Positions 22,246-35,761 of a stretch of DNA of 64,000 nucleotides are shown piece by piece; within the stretch, counting starts at the first letter, position 1; every line of letters starts with the position of its first letter. The notes under the pieces are model-generated. The model was not told where the DNA came from. It ran no database searches and saw only the letters and a list, made by a program, of their open reading frames with translations. Source of the DNA: Ahaetulla prasina (Eukaryota; Chordata; Lepidosauria; Squamata; Colubridae); the NCBI RefSeq assembly GCF_028640845.1, contig NC_080546.1, positions 33,921,520 to 33,985,519 on the forward strand, read 5' to 3'. Made by a program: the position numbers and the translations under genes.

Positions 22246-22917
22246 TAAAATAGACTAAGTCAATTCATACATTTGAAATAATGATGTACACATAATTCAC
22301 ATATTGCCATGACAAAATTGAAAGTTGATTGCCTTTGCACTTTGTTTTCTTTCAAAATAGAAAGCTTCTTCTAATTGTTGGCAAGTGCTTGATATAACCC
22401 TTCATTACTACATTATCAATGAATTTAAAGCCATAAAATTTAAATCATACTCTTATTTGGAACAACATTTTTATTCAATTGAATAAGAAATTTTAAGCTT
22501 GTGAAATTGTGTTAAAATATAGTTATTTTATACAACTTAGTATCAAACATTTTTTTGCATGAGGAAAGAACTTATAGAAGAAGAGATGGTAGATTTAAGA
22601 ACTTCTGAATAACCAGACCATAAAGACATTGGAGAAGCAACTCTGCTTAATCAAAATAAATACTGAAATTTCCAGAAGTTAAAAAAAATCTTGACCTCTA
22701 ATAGTTTTATTTTTTTTAAATTACATACTTTAGACCATCTGTCATGTAGATATTTCTTACATTTATTTAAAAAGTTATCTGATTCATTTAGTCAGATAAC
22801 TAAATTCCACAATTGGAATTCTTATGAATTTTGATTTATCAGAAAAAAATAATAAAATCATACACACTCTTTGATCACCCTTGTTTGACTTTTATCATTT
22901 AGAGAGTAGACTAAATA
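22246..22917. other. AT-rich sequence, nothing recognised
   Basis: No gene or repeat recognised. Confidence 0.5.
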
Positions 22918-23231
22918 CAGATAGTCCTTGACTTACAATCATAATTAAACCTGGAATTATTAAGGCTTTTTTTTTTGCTGGAAACCAGAAGTAAATGCCA
23001 GTTTTCAGAACAAAAAAGTCATAAATCAAAACCAGGTGACTGCAAGATGCTGTATATGGCCATAAATGTGGGCCAATTGGCAAGCACCCAAAAGGTGGTC
23101 ATGTGACTGCCAGGGGAGTGGCAGGCATAGAAACTTCAAATCTGGGTCATAAGTGGCCCTGGGAAAATCCATTGTAACTTCAAATGACCAACAAAATTAT
23201 CTATAAATTAAGGAATCCAAGAACTGTCTTA
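22918..23231 (+). mobile_element. TIR element of the 'TTAAGTGA' family, degraded
   Basis: It begins after TA with CAGATAGTCCTTGACTTACA and ends in the inverted counterpart AAGGAATCCAAGAACTGTCT. The inner part is more diverged than the copy at 11.67 kb. Non-coding. Confidence 0.5.
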
Positions 23232-26200
23232 AATTATGACTGAACTATGATTTTTGGCTTGATCCCACTTAAAAAGCCAAAATCCTAAATTTAGATTTAT
23301 TTACAATGTTGCAGAATTGAAATTCTATTTTCCTGAAACATAGAAAATAAATTGCCCATCCCTATTTTATTTCAAGAAAATATGATAAATTTGATCATAT
23401 TTATTTTACTCATCCTTCAGATGCTTCCCTGAAGGTACTGACTTAATGAGTCTTACCAGTACATTGCATTAGATTTTATTATTGAAATGATCATTTAATT
23501 CATTTTTAAAATTTTAAAAGATAATTTATAAGCACTGGGATGCTTTAAGCAAAATATTTTTGGTGGTGGATCCAAAAATCTGAACCATTCTTCTAGTTGT
23601 TAGCTTGTTTCATTGTTGCAGATTTTGGTAGAATCTTACTTTTAAAATTAATTTTAATTTTTTTTTAGTCAGTTGGATTGTACTCTCTTTCTTGAATGGT
23701 TTTACTTATTTTTTTAATGTGTTTGTTGATACGCTTTTGCATGTATTTGTGCATATGCAGGTACATATATTACATTGTCTTGAATATTCAGTAGCAAGTT
23801 AGATTAAAATAATAAATAATGTATTTATTAATAATAGTACACAAATTTATTATTAATAAAAATAACAATAATCCTACATAATTCTAAAATAACATAATGA
23901 ACCCACATCTTAAAAGTCATACTTTGAACGTCTAAACCTCTCCAGCAGAATTTGGGAATTTATAAATCTTCCAGAAGTAGCATAAATTTTTGAAGAAGCC
24001 ATATCAAATGTTTATTCAAAATATAAAAACCGTAACAAACTCCAAATTTTATTCAGAAAGGCCTTTTTTTCCCCTTGTCCTGAAAGACTCTTATTCTTGA
24101 AATCCCAGTGCTGTACCATTTGGGACTTACTCAGATAGAAAAGTCTTCATTCTATGACAGTATTGCCAGAAATTAAATATTTCATATTGATGTAATTTTT
24201 AATACTGTTAACAAAAAAAGTAGAAAAGAATTTAAAAAAGAAAAAAAGCAAATTACAAGCTATAAATTAATGAAAGTAGCTAGTCAGAGTGAATAACTCA
24301 GAATGAAGAATTAAGAAAAAAAGTCTAATCTAAAAATGTTATGCTTATTTAATGAATAAAACAAAAACTAATATGTTAAGAGAAACCCAAATACTGGATG
24401 TGGTAAGAGCACATATATAGAATAATAACCCATGAATAATTTTTAAGTTGAATTCAATTCTGTATCAGACTTATTTTCCAAATACAATATTTTGACAGTG
24501 ATGCATATTTCCACAATTTAGTGTGTCCTGTTCTTCTAAAGAGCAAACTATCCGGTATTTTAATAAAGGGCATAAAGTATCCTGGCAGTTGTCACCATAT
24601 ACAAAGCCAATTCAGAATTTTGTGTAAGGGCATAAGGGTCGGTTATATTTAATTGTAAAACAGCTGGCAGGAAAAATAATTTAACTTATAAAATGTGTTT
24701 CAGTACATAATACAATTTTCCAAATTTTTTGAGCTTCATAGCATTTCTGTATGGAAGAATGATCCAGCTGATAATTACATTTCAGACAATTTTTGGAAAC
24801 TGAATCAGCTGCTTTGGCAATCAGTAGTGCAGTGATATACTGTACTGTAAAATATCTTGTACTGTAAAATATCTTTGCTATTCACAATCAATTTAATATA
24901 TGTCTTCCATTGTTCAAGCTATTCTTGAATGTCAAGTGTCCTATTTAATTTCTGCATTGATTTAATCACATGGTCTTTAACTTGTTTGGTTTCTGAATTT
25001 TAACAACTTGTAGATAGGCTCAACAGATGTTCTGAATATTGTGTTGTAAGTTTTCAAATTCAGACAAGTGTCTCAATATTCTGTCTTCTTTGGTAATTTC
25101 TGTTTAATCATGATCCTTATTTGAGAATATTGAAAACAGTGAAATATTTTTATCTATTCCAAAGAGGAAAAACTTGAAAGATTTTATCTTTATTTTACTA
25201 AGAACTAGGTCTTTCAGTTTGTACAAATTATTATCTTTCCCCTAGTCAATTTTTAATATGTATTCACCTTCATTAAAATAAATGTTTAAGCAAAGGGAAA
25301 TTAATTGTAACCTATTATTTTTCAATGTTTATCCTATGCATTTAATACTGGCGTGGGATTGGTGGTACCTAAATTGGACAATAAATAAACAAAATTTTGA
25401 AATCCACTGCTTATGACTGAATAATGTTTTTAGCACTTTTATATTTCTACAGTTCAAAGGTGTTTTATAGAAACCATCTGGAAGTCCTGTCCTCTCTGGA
25501 GCTACAACTCAGCCACAAAGTGATATAAATCCAGTTGGTAATCCTAGTTAGACATCTGGCTTAATAATACAAAATTGAAATTTGGTACTGCCAATCCACT
25601 TCATTCTTCCAGGTTTTATAAAAAAAAAATAAGCTCAGCCTTACATCATACAAAATTAATATAATTACCTTGAATACTAAAGAAAGGGCATAGCATGTTT
25701 TTATGACAATCATAACTGGGAAGGTTTTTGTGAATTTATACCTGGGAAGTGGGAACATCTTCTAAATATTCCACATTGGACAGACACAATTTGTCTCGCT
25801 GTGAAGAAAACTTCATTTTGATATTGACCGGTTTTGGAGTTTCCCACTCCTTTTAAGCCATTACCTATTCCAAAGAAAGGTCCAGAAGTTAGGACTCTTC
25901 ATAGAATTAATTTGTCCAGATTAATCTGACCATGAAGCAGGCAGAAATCTATCAATGAGTTCTTCTGAACTGTTCAGTTCAGAAGCTAAACTTAGCTTCT
26001 CCAATATATGGCCTCCTCAGAAATATTGGTTCTTTGGTCCCTTTGTCAGCTTCTCCAGAGTTGAGTTTCATGATCTGGAAGTTAGCTAACTTTGCCTGAT
26101 CAGCTGGGTACAAATCAAAGGACTAATTTCCATGAATTGGCCTAGAAAGAATCCAAGATGCAAAGTAATACACTGAGCTAAGTCACCAGTGAGAAGTTAT

Positions 26201-27408
26201 TGAAACTTATGGGCCTTCTTTATTTTCTTTCTCCTGTGAATTTTGGAAGGCACTACCTACCTGCAAGCTTTGAGAACCAGGATAATGTGATAGAAAATTT
26301 ACTACTCCCCCACACATACATATCCAATATTAATCTTCAGATATAGACTGGTTTTCTGCTTCTTTTTCTTTTTTGGTTTGTTTTTCTTCCTTACAATCTA
26401 TCTGTTACATATTTTCTTGTTTTTCACTCTCCTTTTTCCTTTAATTTTCTTCTCTTGCTGAACTCCTGACTCTCAAAGTTGAGGCGTGTAAACCATCCCC
26501 TCTTATCCAAAACTCTTTCTCTCTCAAAAGAAAGATAGACATTTATATAAAGTACATATGCATTTTTTCTTGCGAAAACTGCCCTGGTTCATGCAATTCT
26601 ACGTGCAAAGTTATGAATGTACAGGCAATGTCAAAATGTTCTTAATGTCTTCTGAAGTTGTGTGTTGCTTACTGAACTTGTGTGCAATAAATAGTTCAAT
26701 AATATTAGTTGCTAAACAGATCTGGATTATCCAACAAAATTGAGTAGAAAAGGGAATTACAGTACATATGTGTGTTTAATTTGATTAAGAATAGACCTAA
26801 ATGAATCAGGGATCTTTATTTAGAGCAGCAGCAAGAAACAAGAATGCATGGGCAATTCATAGGAATAAAAAATTAGTTCAAAGGCTCTGAGGTTTTATAT
26901 CCTGAGGCAAAATGGAAAGCTCTAAGGAAGTTTAAAATCATGAGTAATCTGGCAGACATTTTGAAACATTCTGCCTAAGGATAGACTCAGAGTTTTTGGA
27001 CTGGAAATTTTAATTAGCAAATGATTAGAAAGGCTTGAGTAAAAGCACTACTTAAAAAATATTACTCCAAACTGTAGAAACATATTTCCCAAGCTATTTT
27101 AATTTTTATTACTTTTATGCCATATGAAGAATTCTGTAACAGAATGCAGCATTAAAAAAATTGTAATGAAAATTAATTGAGGACAGATTTCTTCTGTGCT
27201 CCTCTTAATATGTGTAAATAAATGCACTGCAAAATATGACATTACTGCAATTATTTTATTTCCTAGAAGTAAGTAGCTTATTCTAATTTCAAAGAAGAAT
27301 ATCAGATTCTATTCACTGTCATGTTACAGTTGCCACAGCTAATACAGGAAGAGCAGCCCATTTGAAAAGTCACAAAAATCACAACAGCAAAATCACATTA
27401 TTCTAGGC
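23232..27408. other. Long AT-rich stretch, nothing recognised
   Basis: About 4.2 kb with no confident repeat or gene. Short open frames (around 25561 and 26558) show no motif, no splice context and unstructured composition, so I treat them as chance. Confidence 0.5.
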
Positions 27409-27543
27409 CAGAGGTCTGCAAACTTGGCTCTTTTAAGACTTGTGGACTTCAACTCCCAGAGATCCTCAGCCAGCTTTGCTGGCTGAGAAACTCTGGGAGT
27501 TGAAATCCACAAGTCTTAAAAGAGCCAAGTTTACAGACTCCTG
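27409..27543. mobile_element. hAT-like palindromic element with perfect 8-bp duplication
   Basis: Ends CAGAGGTCTGCAAACTTGGC and AGTTTACAGACTCCTG; arms GACTTGTGGACTTCAACTCC and its counterpart. Flanks are TTCTAGGC at 27401-27408 and 27544-27551, identical and non-repetitive, which is strong evidence for a hAT insertion. Confidence 0.88.
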
Positions 27544-27551
27544 TTCTAGGC

Positions 27552-27684
27552 CATGGGTGTCAAACTCGCACCATCACATTGCTGTCATGTGACATTTTGT
27601 GATGTTTTTTTCCTTCATGAAGCTGGGGTGGTGTGGCCTGCACATGATGTATCTGGCCCATGGGCCACCAGTTTGACACCCCTG
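27552..27684. mobile_element. hAT-like element inserted beside the previous one
   Basis: Ends CATGGGTGTCAAACTCG and CAGTTTGACACCCCTG are inverted repeats. It is flanked by TTCTAGGC (27544-27551 and 27685-27692), the same 8-mer that bounds the neighbouring element. It belongs to a different end-sequence family from the element at 27409. Confidence 0.82.
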
Positions 27685-27851
27685 TTCTAGGCCTTGCTAT
27701 TCCCCAAGTCTGGGAAAATTAAGAATATTACTACCTGAATGTTTTCCAAATGCAACAATTTTCATCCATTGAACTAAACACATGTAACTTACTTCTGTGG
27801 TAAAGGAAAATAGAAAAGAAAATTTAAAAATATTAATGTTTTTTTTATTCT

Positions 27852-28421
27852 TGTTGTCCCAGCTGAAGCTGATAATGACATATATCCAACATCAACAGCC
27901 CTTTCCTGTGCAGTCACAGACAAGCAATCTGGTCACTGACTTGGTTTCAGAAATTTTTGTGGCCTGTCAGCGGTCAGTGGAGCTGGCAGCAGATTTGAAC
28001 AGTGAGGAGGTTGGGGAGGAACATGGCCCAGTCCTGGAATCTGGGGAAGACTCTGATGAGGGCTCTGCGTTGGAGGCAGAGAGGGGGCCAGGGCCGGATG
28101 CCAGTTATCAGCTGCCTTCAGAGTCAGACATCAGTGAGGCAGATGAATAGCTGGAGCTTGTTCCCAGTGTGCACATGTGCAGAGTTGCCAGACGAAGGGA
28201 ACAGCTAAAGAACAAGGGTCAACTTGGGAGTAAGGCCACAGGTGGATGATGAATGGCCCCAAGCCAGCTCTCCAGGCCAGATAAGGTATATGACTGTAAA
28301 TTCTCCCTTGAAAGACTTTGCTTAAGGTGAATGAGAGGAATTCACTGTTTGTTTAATAAAAGGGATTTTGTCGGGACCAGGATTCTGCTTTGTGCTTTTT
28401 GGGGAAGCCTAGGTCAGAACA
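27852..28421 (+). mobile_element. Solo-LTR-like sequence
   Basis: A candidate LTR begins near TGTTGTCCCAGCTG and ends in AGGTCAGAACA, like the gypsy LTR terminus. It has AATAAA near 28352 within GTTTAATAAAAGGG and a T-rich segment after it. The first half contains an open frame rich in Glu, Asp and Ser. No flanking duplication was found with these limits, so the left edge may be wrong. Confidence 0.42.
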
Positions 28422-28471
28422 GAAATCATTAAGCCTTCAAGGCATTTCTCAGGTTTATAATCCCTATAAAC

Positions 28472-28607
28472 CAGTGGTGGGATTCAAATAATTTAACAAC
28501 TGGTTCTCTGCCCTAATGATTTCTTCCAACAACCAGTTCACAAAACTGCTCAGAAAGTTAACAACCGGTTCTCCCAAAGTGGTGCGAACTGGGTGAATCC
28601 CACCATG
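28472..28607. mobile_element. hAT-like element (CAGTGGTGGGATTCA family)
   Basis: The left end is CAGTGGTGGGATTCA and the right end is GTGAATCCCACCATG, one base short of a perfect counterpart. Perfect 8-bp duplication CTATAAAC at 28464-28471 and 28608-28615. 136 bp, non-coding. Confidence 0.88.
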
Positions 28608-28615
28608 CTATAAAC

Positions 28616-31600
28616 CAATGTTCAGAGGCAGGTTATTGTTCAATAACAAAGATCTCTTTCTTTTGTATATTTTTATCCTTCCTTTAGATTCTTTTTATTC
28701 CAGAAAGAGATCTATCATAAGAAGCAAATTACTCATTTACATATATATCATCAGTGATAGATATGATAGATATAAAGTTTTATAAAAACATATATGGCTG
28801 ATTCTTATAAAATATTGAAATAATGAAGACATAAAGGGTTCTTTTTCATGGAAGGAAACAATATCCAAATGCAGAAGGCATAAAGAAGAAGAATGTAATT
28901 AAATACACAGAGGGGATCCGGGTAGTCACAACTGTAACAAAAGTGAATGATTCAGACAGCACAATTTTATATGGATGTTAGAAGCTGAAGGCTAGAAAAT
29001 GGAAGATCTGAAAACAGGGGGACTAAAAAAAAAAGTGTTATATATTCCTACTTGAGCAAATAGGAGATGGAGTAAATTTTTCTCTTTATTTTTTGCCCTT
29101 TTACGGATGGTTTGACAGTTGATCAATATGCATTCTTTTAGATTGACACAATGCATTTTACAATCACATTAGGCCTTGAAATTTTGTTAAATGAAAGTTT
29201 AATATGACTGGTAGAAAAATCGCTTTATTTCTGTAAAACAAAATGCAGCAAAGTTTAGAACTACTTAGATTGGAATGGTAAAGCATTCTAAATATTTATA
29301 TGAACAGGCATTTCTAAACAAGATATCATATTACTTCACATTATTTTTCCTATATTGTGCCTTGCTAAGAGACACAAAAATCCATGCCTGACAAGTGAGT
29401 GCTTGCTAAGTGCTTCCTCAATGCAACTGATAGTCATCTCAGACATACAGGAGCTTACAATGCTTAGTATATAATAAAATTTAAGGATGTACAGGGAGAA
29501 AGAAATGGAAAAAATACATGAATGTGTAAGCATTAAAGTGTTTATTTGAACCAACCTTTTGCTCTAATCTAGGTCTAATCTATATCAATTATGTAAGCCA
29601 AATATTATACCCACTGAGAAAAGCTGTGGCCACTACATACTTACCAAATACCTAACCAGAGAAATTTTGTAATTATGCTGTGGTGAACAATCATCCTTGA
29701 GAACACAATTTTAATACATGTGAAACTTTTAATACACTTATAATTAAAGGTATAGTTTTTCATTTCCCAAGTGTTGATTCAGCTGCAATTCAGAAGTTAG
29801 TCATGCTACCTGTTTGATGTCTCATGTAGAACAGCATAACATTCGTTAATCAGAATCCACTAAAACTGGACAATGTTGGTTTGGCTAATGTTTCAACTTA
29901 ATGACCACAAGCTCTGTCTGGCCCTGCTATTTACAAATTTGGCAACTGCATGAATATTCACACATATTTTCCTAATACCTGCATGATAAATTAAATTCTT
30001 AGGCTGTGCAGTTTTACAAATAATCAAATATATGTTCACATTTTTGTCTGTACTCTTTCCTATTAAACAGAAATTCTCAGCTTGATTCACCAGCACTATT
30101 CACCAGTGTAAAAACCCATATATATGGTTTTTACATATAGTTTTAAATTTAGAATATTCAGTACATTGATCAAATTATAAACCATAATAATTAGTCCATG
30201 CCAACATTCTTGCATGCTGTTCTTCATATATTTGCAGAAGCATTTGCTTAGGTTTTTGAAAAATGAAACTCTCACAGCACATTTCTCACATTAAAACATT
30301 GAATAGCAATAATAACCAAATATTGCATATGCTTTTTCTCCGCCAAACAAAGATTTACAGTATGAACAATATGCTGAAAACAAAGCCAATTTCATAATAA
30401 AAATATTTACAAGGTTTATCAGCCTAGGTAGAGGCAAGACAGGCAATTGGTCCCTGCTTGCTTCTCTCATTTACATCTCTGCATTAAAGAGAATCACTAC
30501 TTTTTTCCCCTTCATATGAACACAAAGTACTATAGTATAATATTAATTGTGATTTCATCCACTCTGAGATTCCTTTTACCAGATACTGGTCATTAGAAAC
30601 ACTTCATTTAGGTGAAACTTATGAAGTGCTCCTGATGGGTACAGACTCCTTTCCATATGATTAAAAATTAGGTCCAGAGTACAACTTTCAGGAATTGCCT
30701 GTCTTCTATGAATGCTGTTTTTTTATATAATTTTTCATTTCATTTATCCTTTTTATTATTTTGTTAAATCCCTATCTCTGTTATTCCCTCTCTCAATCAA
30801 TCTTATGCTTTTAATAATAGTTCCTACTAGTTTCTGTATTTAATAATTATTACAGTCAACAGAGACTGTTTATCATGGGAAACCATGATTAATGTTATCC
30901 ATTTTTTATTTTAAAAAATATTGTTGCCTGGTTTACAATTGATAATCAGTTCTAAATTATAATTTACATGTATGATACTTGCTATATGTATGTCGCTAAG
31001 CAAAATAAAATAATTCATATAATGGTTACTAGAGCATTAAAATATTCATATTCTCAAACGCTGCTTCTAAACAATGCAGGAACATGAACTATCTATTGGC
31101 TATATTTTATGACAGCCATGTGATCCTGAGAATAGTTACCCTATGATGCTACATTCAGTTTTCTACAGACTCTGATGAACCATTTATAGATCAAATCTGA
31201 AGCACTACATAGCCAAGAACTTTGGACCCACATAATGTTTTTCATAGAGAATGCTAGTCATTGTATTTTATAATACACTTTTTTTCTTATGAACATATTT
31301 TGACAAATGCTTCACTGGGATCTGAAATTCAGTCTTAGCTCCAAACAATAATACAATAAATGTAATATCAGAGGCTCTTTCCAGGACATATAGCCTTGGG
31401 TTCCCTCATATTATCAGAAACTATGATGAGTAATGTGGCCATAAGAAACAAGCATTTTGCCAAACTTAGCTGACATGGACATGTTTGGTATGGTGCCAGT
31501 TATCTGTTCATCTTCTTGTTTATAAAATCATAAGTTGGGGGAAAAGATAATGACTATACATGTTCATACTTATAGATGATTATTGTACTACTTTTTATTA

Positions 31601-32238
31601 TAAGGCTATAAAAGAGTGGAAGAGGAATAGAATAAAAATACTGGCCCCAAATTCTAAAATTAAACAGCTGTAGCACTGCAGTCAAAAAGACTATAAAATA
31701 AAATAGTCCATTTTCAAGATCCATTTTGTTCTATGAGCAAGAATTAGGACTGCAAAAACTGTTTTGTTTGGCATGAATAAATATTTTCTAGAAATTTAGT
31801 GGATAAATCCCTTACATTTTTATCTCTTCCCTGAACAGCTTATTAATACCTCTGTTCAAATGATAAATCTGCATATGGCTGATTACTTTGTGCATATATT
31901 TTTTTCTAACCCTTAGGTAAAGGAGCCATGCATTTCTCACTAACTAAACTATGGATTTTATTACTCTCCACTAAAAGACCTGAATTAGAATCAAGTTCCA
32001 AAGACATTTACAGAAGTTCATGGGAACTTTCCATAAATCAACAAATATCAAAGGAATTATGCTGAAAGAATCTAAATAATAATGCCTTAGAACAGTAGAC
32101 CTTGGAATTAACAAGAGAAATGACCATGAAATAGTCATTAGTTGACCTTGGAACCTACTAGATGGGTAATCATGAATTGGTTTAAGATATAAATACAGTA
32201 GAAGCTATAGAAAATGGTTACCATAATATTATTATATT
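28616..32238. other. Long AT-rich stretch, nothing recognised
   Basis: About 3.6 kb without an identified gene or transposon. Confidence 0.5.
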
Positions 32239-32375
32239 CAGTGGTGGGATTCAAATAATTTAACAACCGGTTCTCTGTCCTTATGATTTCTTCCAACAAC
32301 CAGTTCACCAAACTGCTCAGAAAGTTAACAACCAGTTCTCCCGAAGTGGTGCAAACTAGCTGAATCCCACCACTG
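32239..32375. mobile_element. hAT-like element (CAGTGGTGGGATTCA family)
   Basis: Second copy of the 28472 family, with intact ends CAGTGGTGGGATTCA and TGAATCCCACCACTG. Perfect 8-bp duplication ATTATATT at 32231-32238 and 32376-32383. Confidence 0.9.
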
Positions 32376-32404
32376 ATTATATTCAGAATAGATATAAGTG
32401 GGAC

Positions 32405-33310
32405 CAGGGGTGAAATCTAAAAATTTTCCCTACCGGTTCTGTGGGCGTGACTTAATTGGTGGGCCTGGCTTGGCAGTCAGGTGACTGGGTAGGCGTGGCC
32501 AATAACAATAAATAATAAAAATAATAAACAAAATACACAAAACAATAAGAAGTACCAAAAACCAACTTTCACACTTTACACACATACAACGCAACACAAC
32601 TGACTCACACACAATGTAAAAGCAGCTGCACCTCACCCAAAAGGCCCCTGCAACAAGCAGAAACCTCACACGGCCACTAAAAGCTCAAAAACCAACTTTC
32701 ACACTTTACACAACACAACACAACACAACTGACTCACACACACACACACAAAATGCCATATAGAGCTTTGTGAGATTTTGTGTGTTTGTGTAGTTAGAGT
32801 GAAACACTACAGAAACATACCAAATCTCAGAAAGCTGCACAAATATTTTATTTTATTGTTTTATTTTACTTATATTTTTAAATAAAAGCAGCTAAATTTA
32901 AATCTTCCTTAACTTTAAAACTTCCTTAACTTTAAATTGCTAAATTGTCTAAAAAAAATAAAACTCCTAAAAAAAACCCCAATTAACTGTTTTTTTTAAT
33001 GCTCCTCCTTCCTTACTTACCCAATTCAAGGGAAAAGGCAGGCAGATTGAGTTGCTCACCAATGAGATGGATTGCAGCCAGGTAGATTCAGTTGCTAGCT
33101 GATGCAATTGATTGCAGCAGCTGAAGCAAGGCCAGAATAGCGAGCGAGACTGAAAGAAGCAGGAAGTTGCCAAGTAGGCAAGTGGGGACCGGGCGATTGG
33201 GTGGGCATGGGCAGAGGGGCAGGGATTTTTGCTAACGGTTTTCCTAACTACCCACCCCCATCGCTACTGGATTGCCCAATCTGGTCTGAACCGGGAGCAT
33301 TTCACTCCTG
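32405..33310. mobile_element. 906-bp hAT-like non-autonomous element
   Basis: The ends are CAGGGGTGAAATCTA and GAGCATTTCACTCCTG, inverted repeats of a hAT type. The duplication AGTGGGAC is perfect (32397-32404 and 33311-33318). The interior has GC-rich ends, a central AT-rich region and two copies of AAAAACCAACTTTCACACTT (32556 and 32688 area). There is no transposase frame. Confidence 0.85.
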
Positions 33311-33409
33311 AGTGGGACACACAAAGCATAATCTTATTCCCATTAATCTACAAAGGGGTTAGGGGAAAGGGGAAACTTCTAAAACATGAGGCAATAGATG
33401 AGATACTAA

Positions 33410-33617
33410 AAAAAAATAAGTAAGGATAAATATATTAATAATGTTGCAGATTATTTAACATTTAAATGTGATGCTCCATTGAAATATATTGCAAAATGAA
33501 AGTACAGATCAATTAAAAAAATAAGTAAGGATAAATATATTAATAATGTTGCAGATTATTTAACATTTAAATGTGATGCTCCATTGAAATATATTGCAAA
33601 ATGAAAGTACAGATCAA
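33410..33617 (+). repeat. 104-bp tandem duplication
   Basis: The segment beginning AAAAAATAAGTAAGGATAAA near 33411 is repeated immediately with a period of 104 bases, ending AGTACAGATCAATTA in both copies. The copies look identical apart from edge A-runs, so the duplication is recent or an assembly slip. Confidence 0.9.
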
Positions 33618-35761
33618 TTAAGACCAGGAAATGATCAATAAGATTGTTTAATAACACCTAGGAAAGTTTTATGTCAGGCAATTTAACTCCTTCTAACAAA
33701 CAGAATACAAAGTCTAGCAGAAAAAGTAGAAGTACCGATAAGTACTAACTTGAATGAATTTAAAACTGGATTGGACAAATTCAAGCAAGCAAATTCAGAC
33801 ACTGATAGGCAAAACTTTCCAGAGTTATCTGATCTGATTTTACCAAATCTTCCCACTGCTGTTTGAGGGCAATCCATTGGATTGGCCATGGTGAGGAATA
33901 AAATACTGTATAAAGTTCAGCCCTAGTCTGATGCTTTTCCAATGTTATTATATCATAACGTTATTACGTTCAATGCCTATAATTAATTAGCTACTTGAAT
34001 GCATGGAAAAGATATTTTTTTGACCAATGAGTCTATATAAAATCAGCTTGTTGCACTGAACTACTTTCATATCCTGGTAGGTCCTGACAATTTCCACATG
34101 ATGGAAATAACATGAAAACCAACTTGTACCAGCTTGTAACAGCAAAAGATCAGCCTGTCTGTAAAATAAAAATATATTATATTTTAGACAAATTAATTCA
34201 TCCATTCTACCCAAATATTTATTCCATATTGCTATAGTAATCATTTTAAAGATGTATATGTTGGGGCAATCAATGAAGATTGTCACTCTCTTGTGATTTT
34301 TCTACATAATGAGCCACCAAGGCTGTGTGAGTTTATAAAGATATTTGCAGTGATTCATTACTGAGATAGGCTTTAGTATTCAAATATATTAAGGAGCCCA
34401 AATTTAACTAACTGCATATGGAATCGGTCGGAATAAAAAAGTCAGATAGTGGACATGAACATATGACTATGGCCACTATATTTTTGACATAAATACACAC
34501 ACACACACACGAAAAACACTCTTGAGTAGAGGAATTTAATTCCTGGATTTCTGGTTTATGACGGGCACTTTATCTGAATTCAGATTATATAGTTTAGACT
34601 GAAAAAGTTGATAATATTTTAGTCTGAAGGAATTAGAAACCATAGTGTCCATATGGAGACCTGAACATTCAAACACATGAAAAATCCATTCTGTTAAAAC
34701 CTTTGCAAAAAATAAAAAATAATTAGCTGTCTTGGATATTTTGCAGTTTCTTAGAAGGAACTAATCCCCCTGCATTAATGTACACATTGTTGCATCAGTT
34801 CATCCCAGGAAACCGTCAATTAGATTCCTATCAATTCAGCCTGATTAAATTTGCTTGTTGAATTGTTTTTGCACAAGTATTCAATTTATCTGCCTTTAGC
34901 TCACTGAGAGAGAAAAAAATCATGAAAAAGTTTATAGCCATAAAGATAAATATGAGCGAGACATAGATGACACGTGATAGAAGTCATTTGCTTTCAGAGT
35001 CCATGATCAAAGGTTTACAAGCAATTTTTCCAAATTGTATTGCCTTGCAGCTGATCATCTATATTTATGTTTTCAATTAATTTCCTAATATACTCTAGTC
35101 TCTGAAACATTACCAGATTCGCAGCTATTTTCTCTGTATAGTTCTTTGTGAAAGGTGGATCTATTTTGAGCATTCTTTTGAAGAAGATGGAGCAAAGGAT
35201 TGTAAATATTACATATCAAAGGGAAATACAAGATTGCACCACTGATTAAAAGCAATGCATTGATTGGCCAAAGCCTTTCACTAGTCGATTACGTAAATGC
35301 CTCTTCCTTAGTAAGACAAGCCCATATCTGGCACTCAGCTATTCTCACTTTTATAGCAATTCTTATTGCATATGTGTCATAAGGTTAGCAGTTTTTCCTT
35401 GATGTAGCAAGGCTTTTATTTGTGTCAGAATTATTGGCTAAATTTCTACAATTCAAATCCATCCTTGATAACTTATTTCCTTCAGGCAAAAAAAATGCTT
35501 TATCAATTTTATATTTTAACTTGTAAGTTTTTGTCAAGCATAAGAAATAACCATTTTCAAACGCACTGTAAAGGTATTGAAACACCTATTGTAGGTATTT
35601 ACTTGTAAGGAACAAGAAATAGGACTTTAGAGCCAATAATTGTATAAATTGTAACAGAACTACCACGAACAGTTCTTTACAATTAATAAACTTTGTTTTG
35701 CTTGATACGAGGTAAAGTAGAAGTAATAATTTCCTTCAAATATTTATGGCATTTATGGCAT
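33618..35761. other. AT-rich sequence, mostly unrecognised
   Basis: A segment near 33735-33780 (GAATTTAAAACTGGATTGGA) faintly resembles the 3' C-terminus of old LINE or ERV sequence but cannot be assigned. A (CA)n run is at 34495-34510. Otherwise nothing was recognised. Confidence 0.4.

Noticed and set aside
27797..28150. 117-codon acidic open frame as a host gene
   Set aside because: It sits in an LTR-like repeat, starts in AT-rich unique sequence outside it, and has no splice or promoter context.
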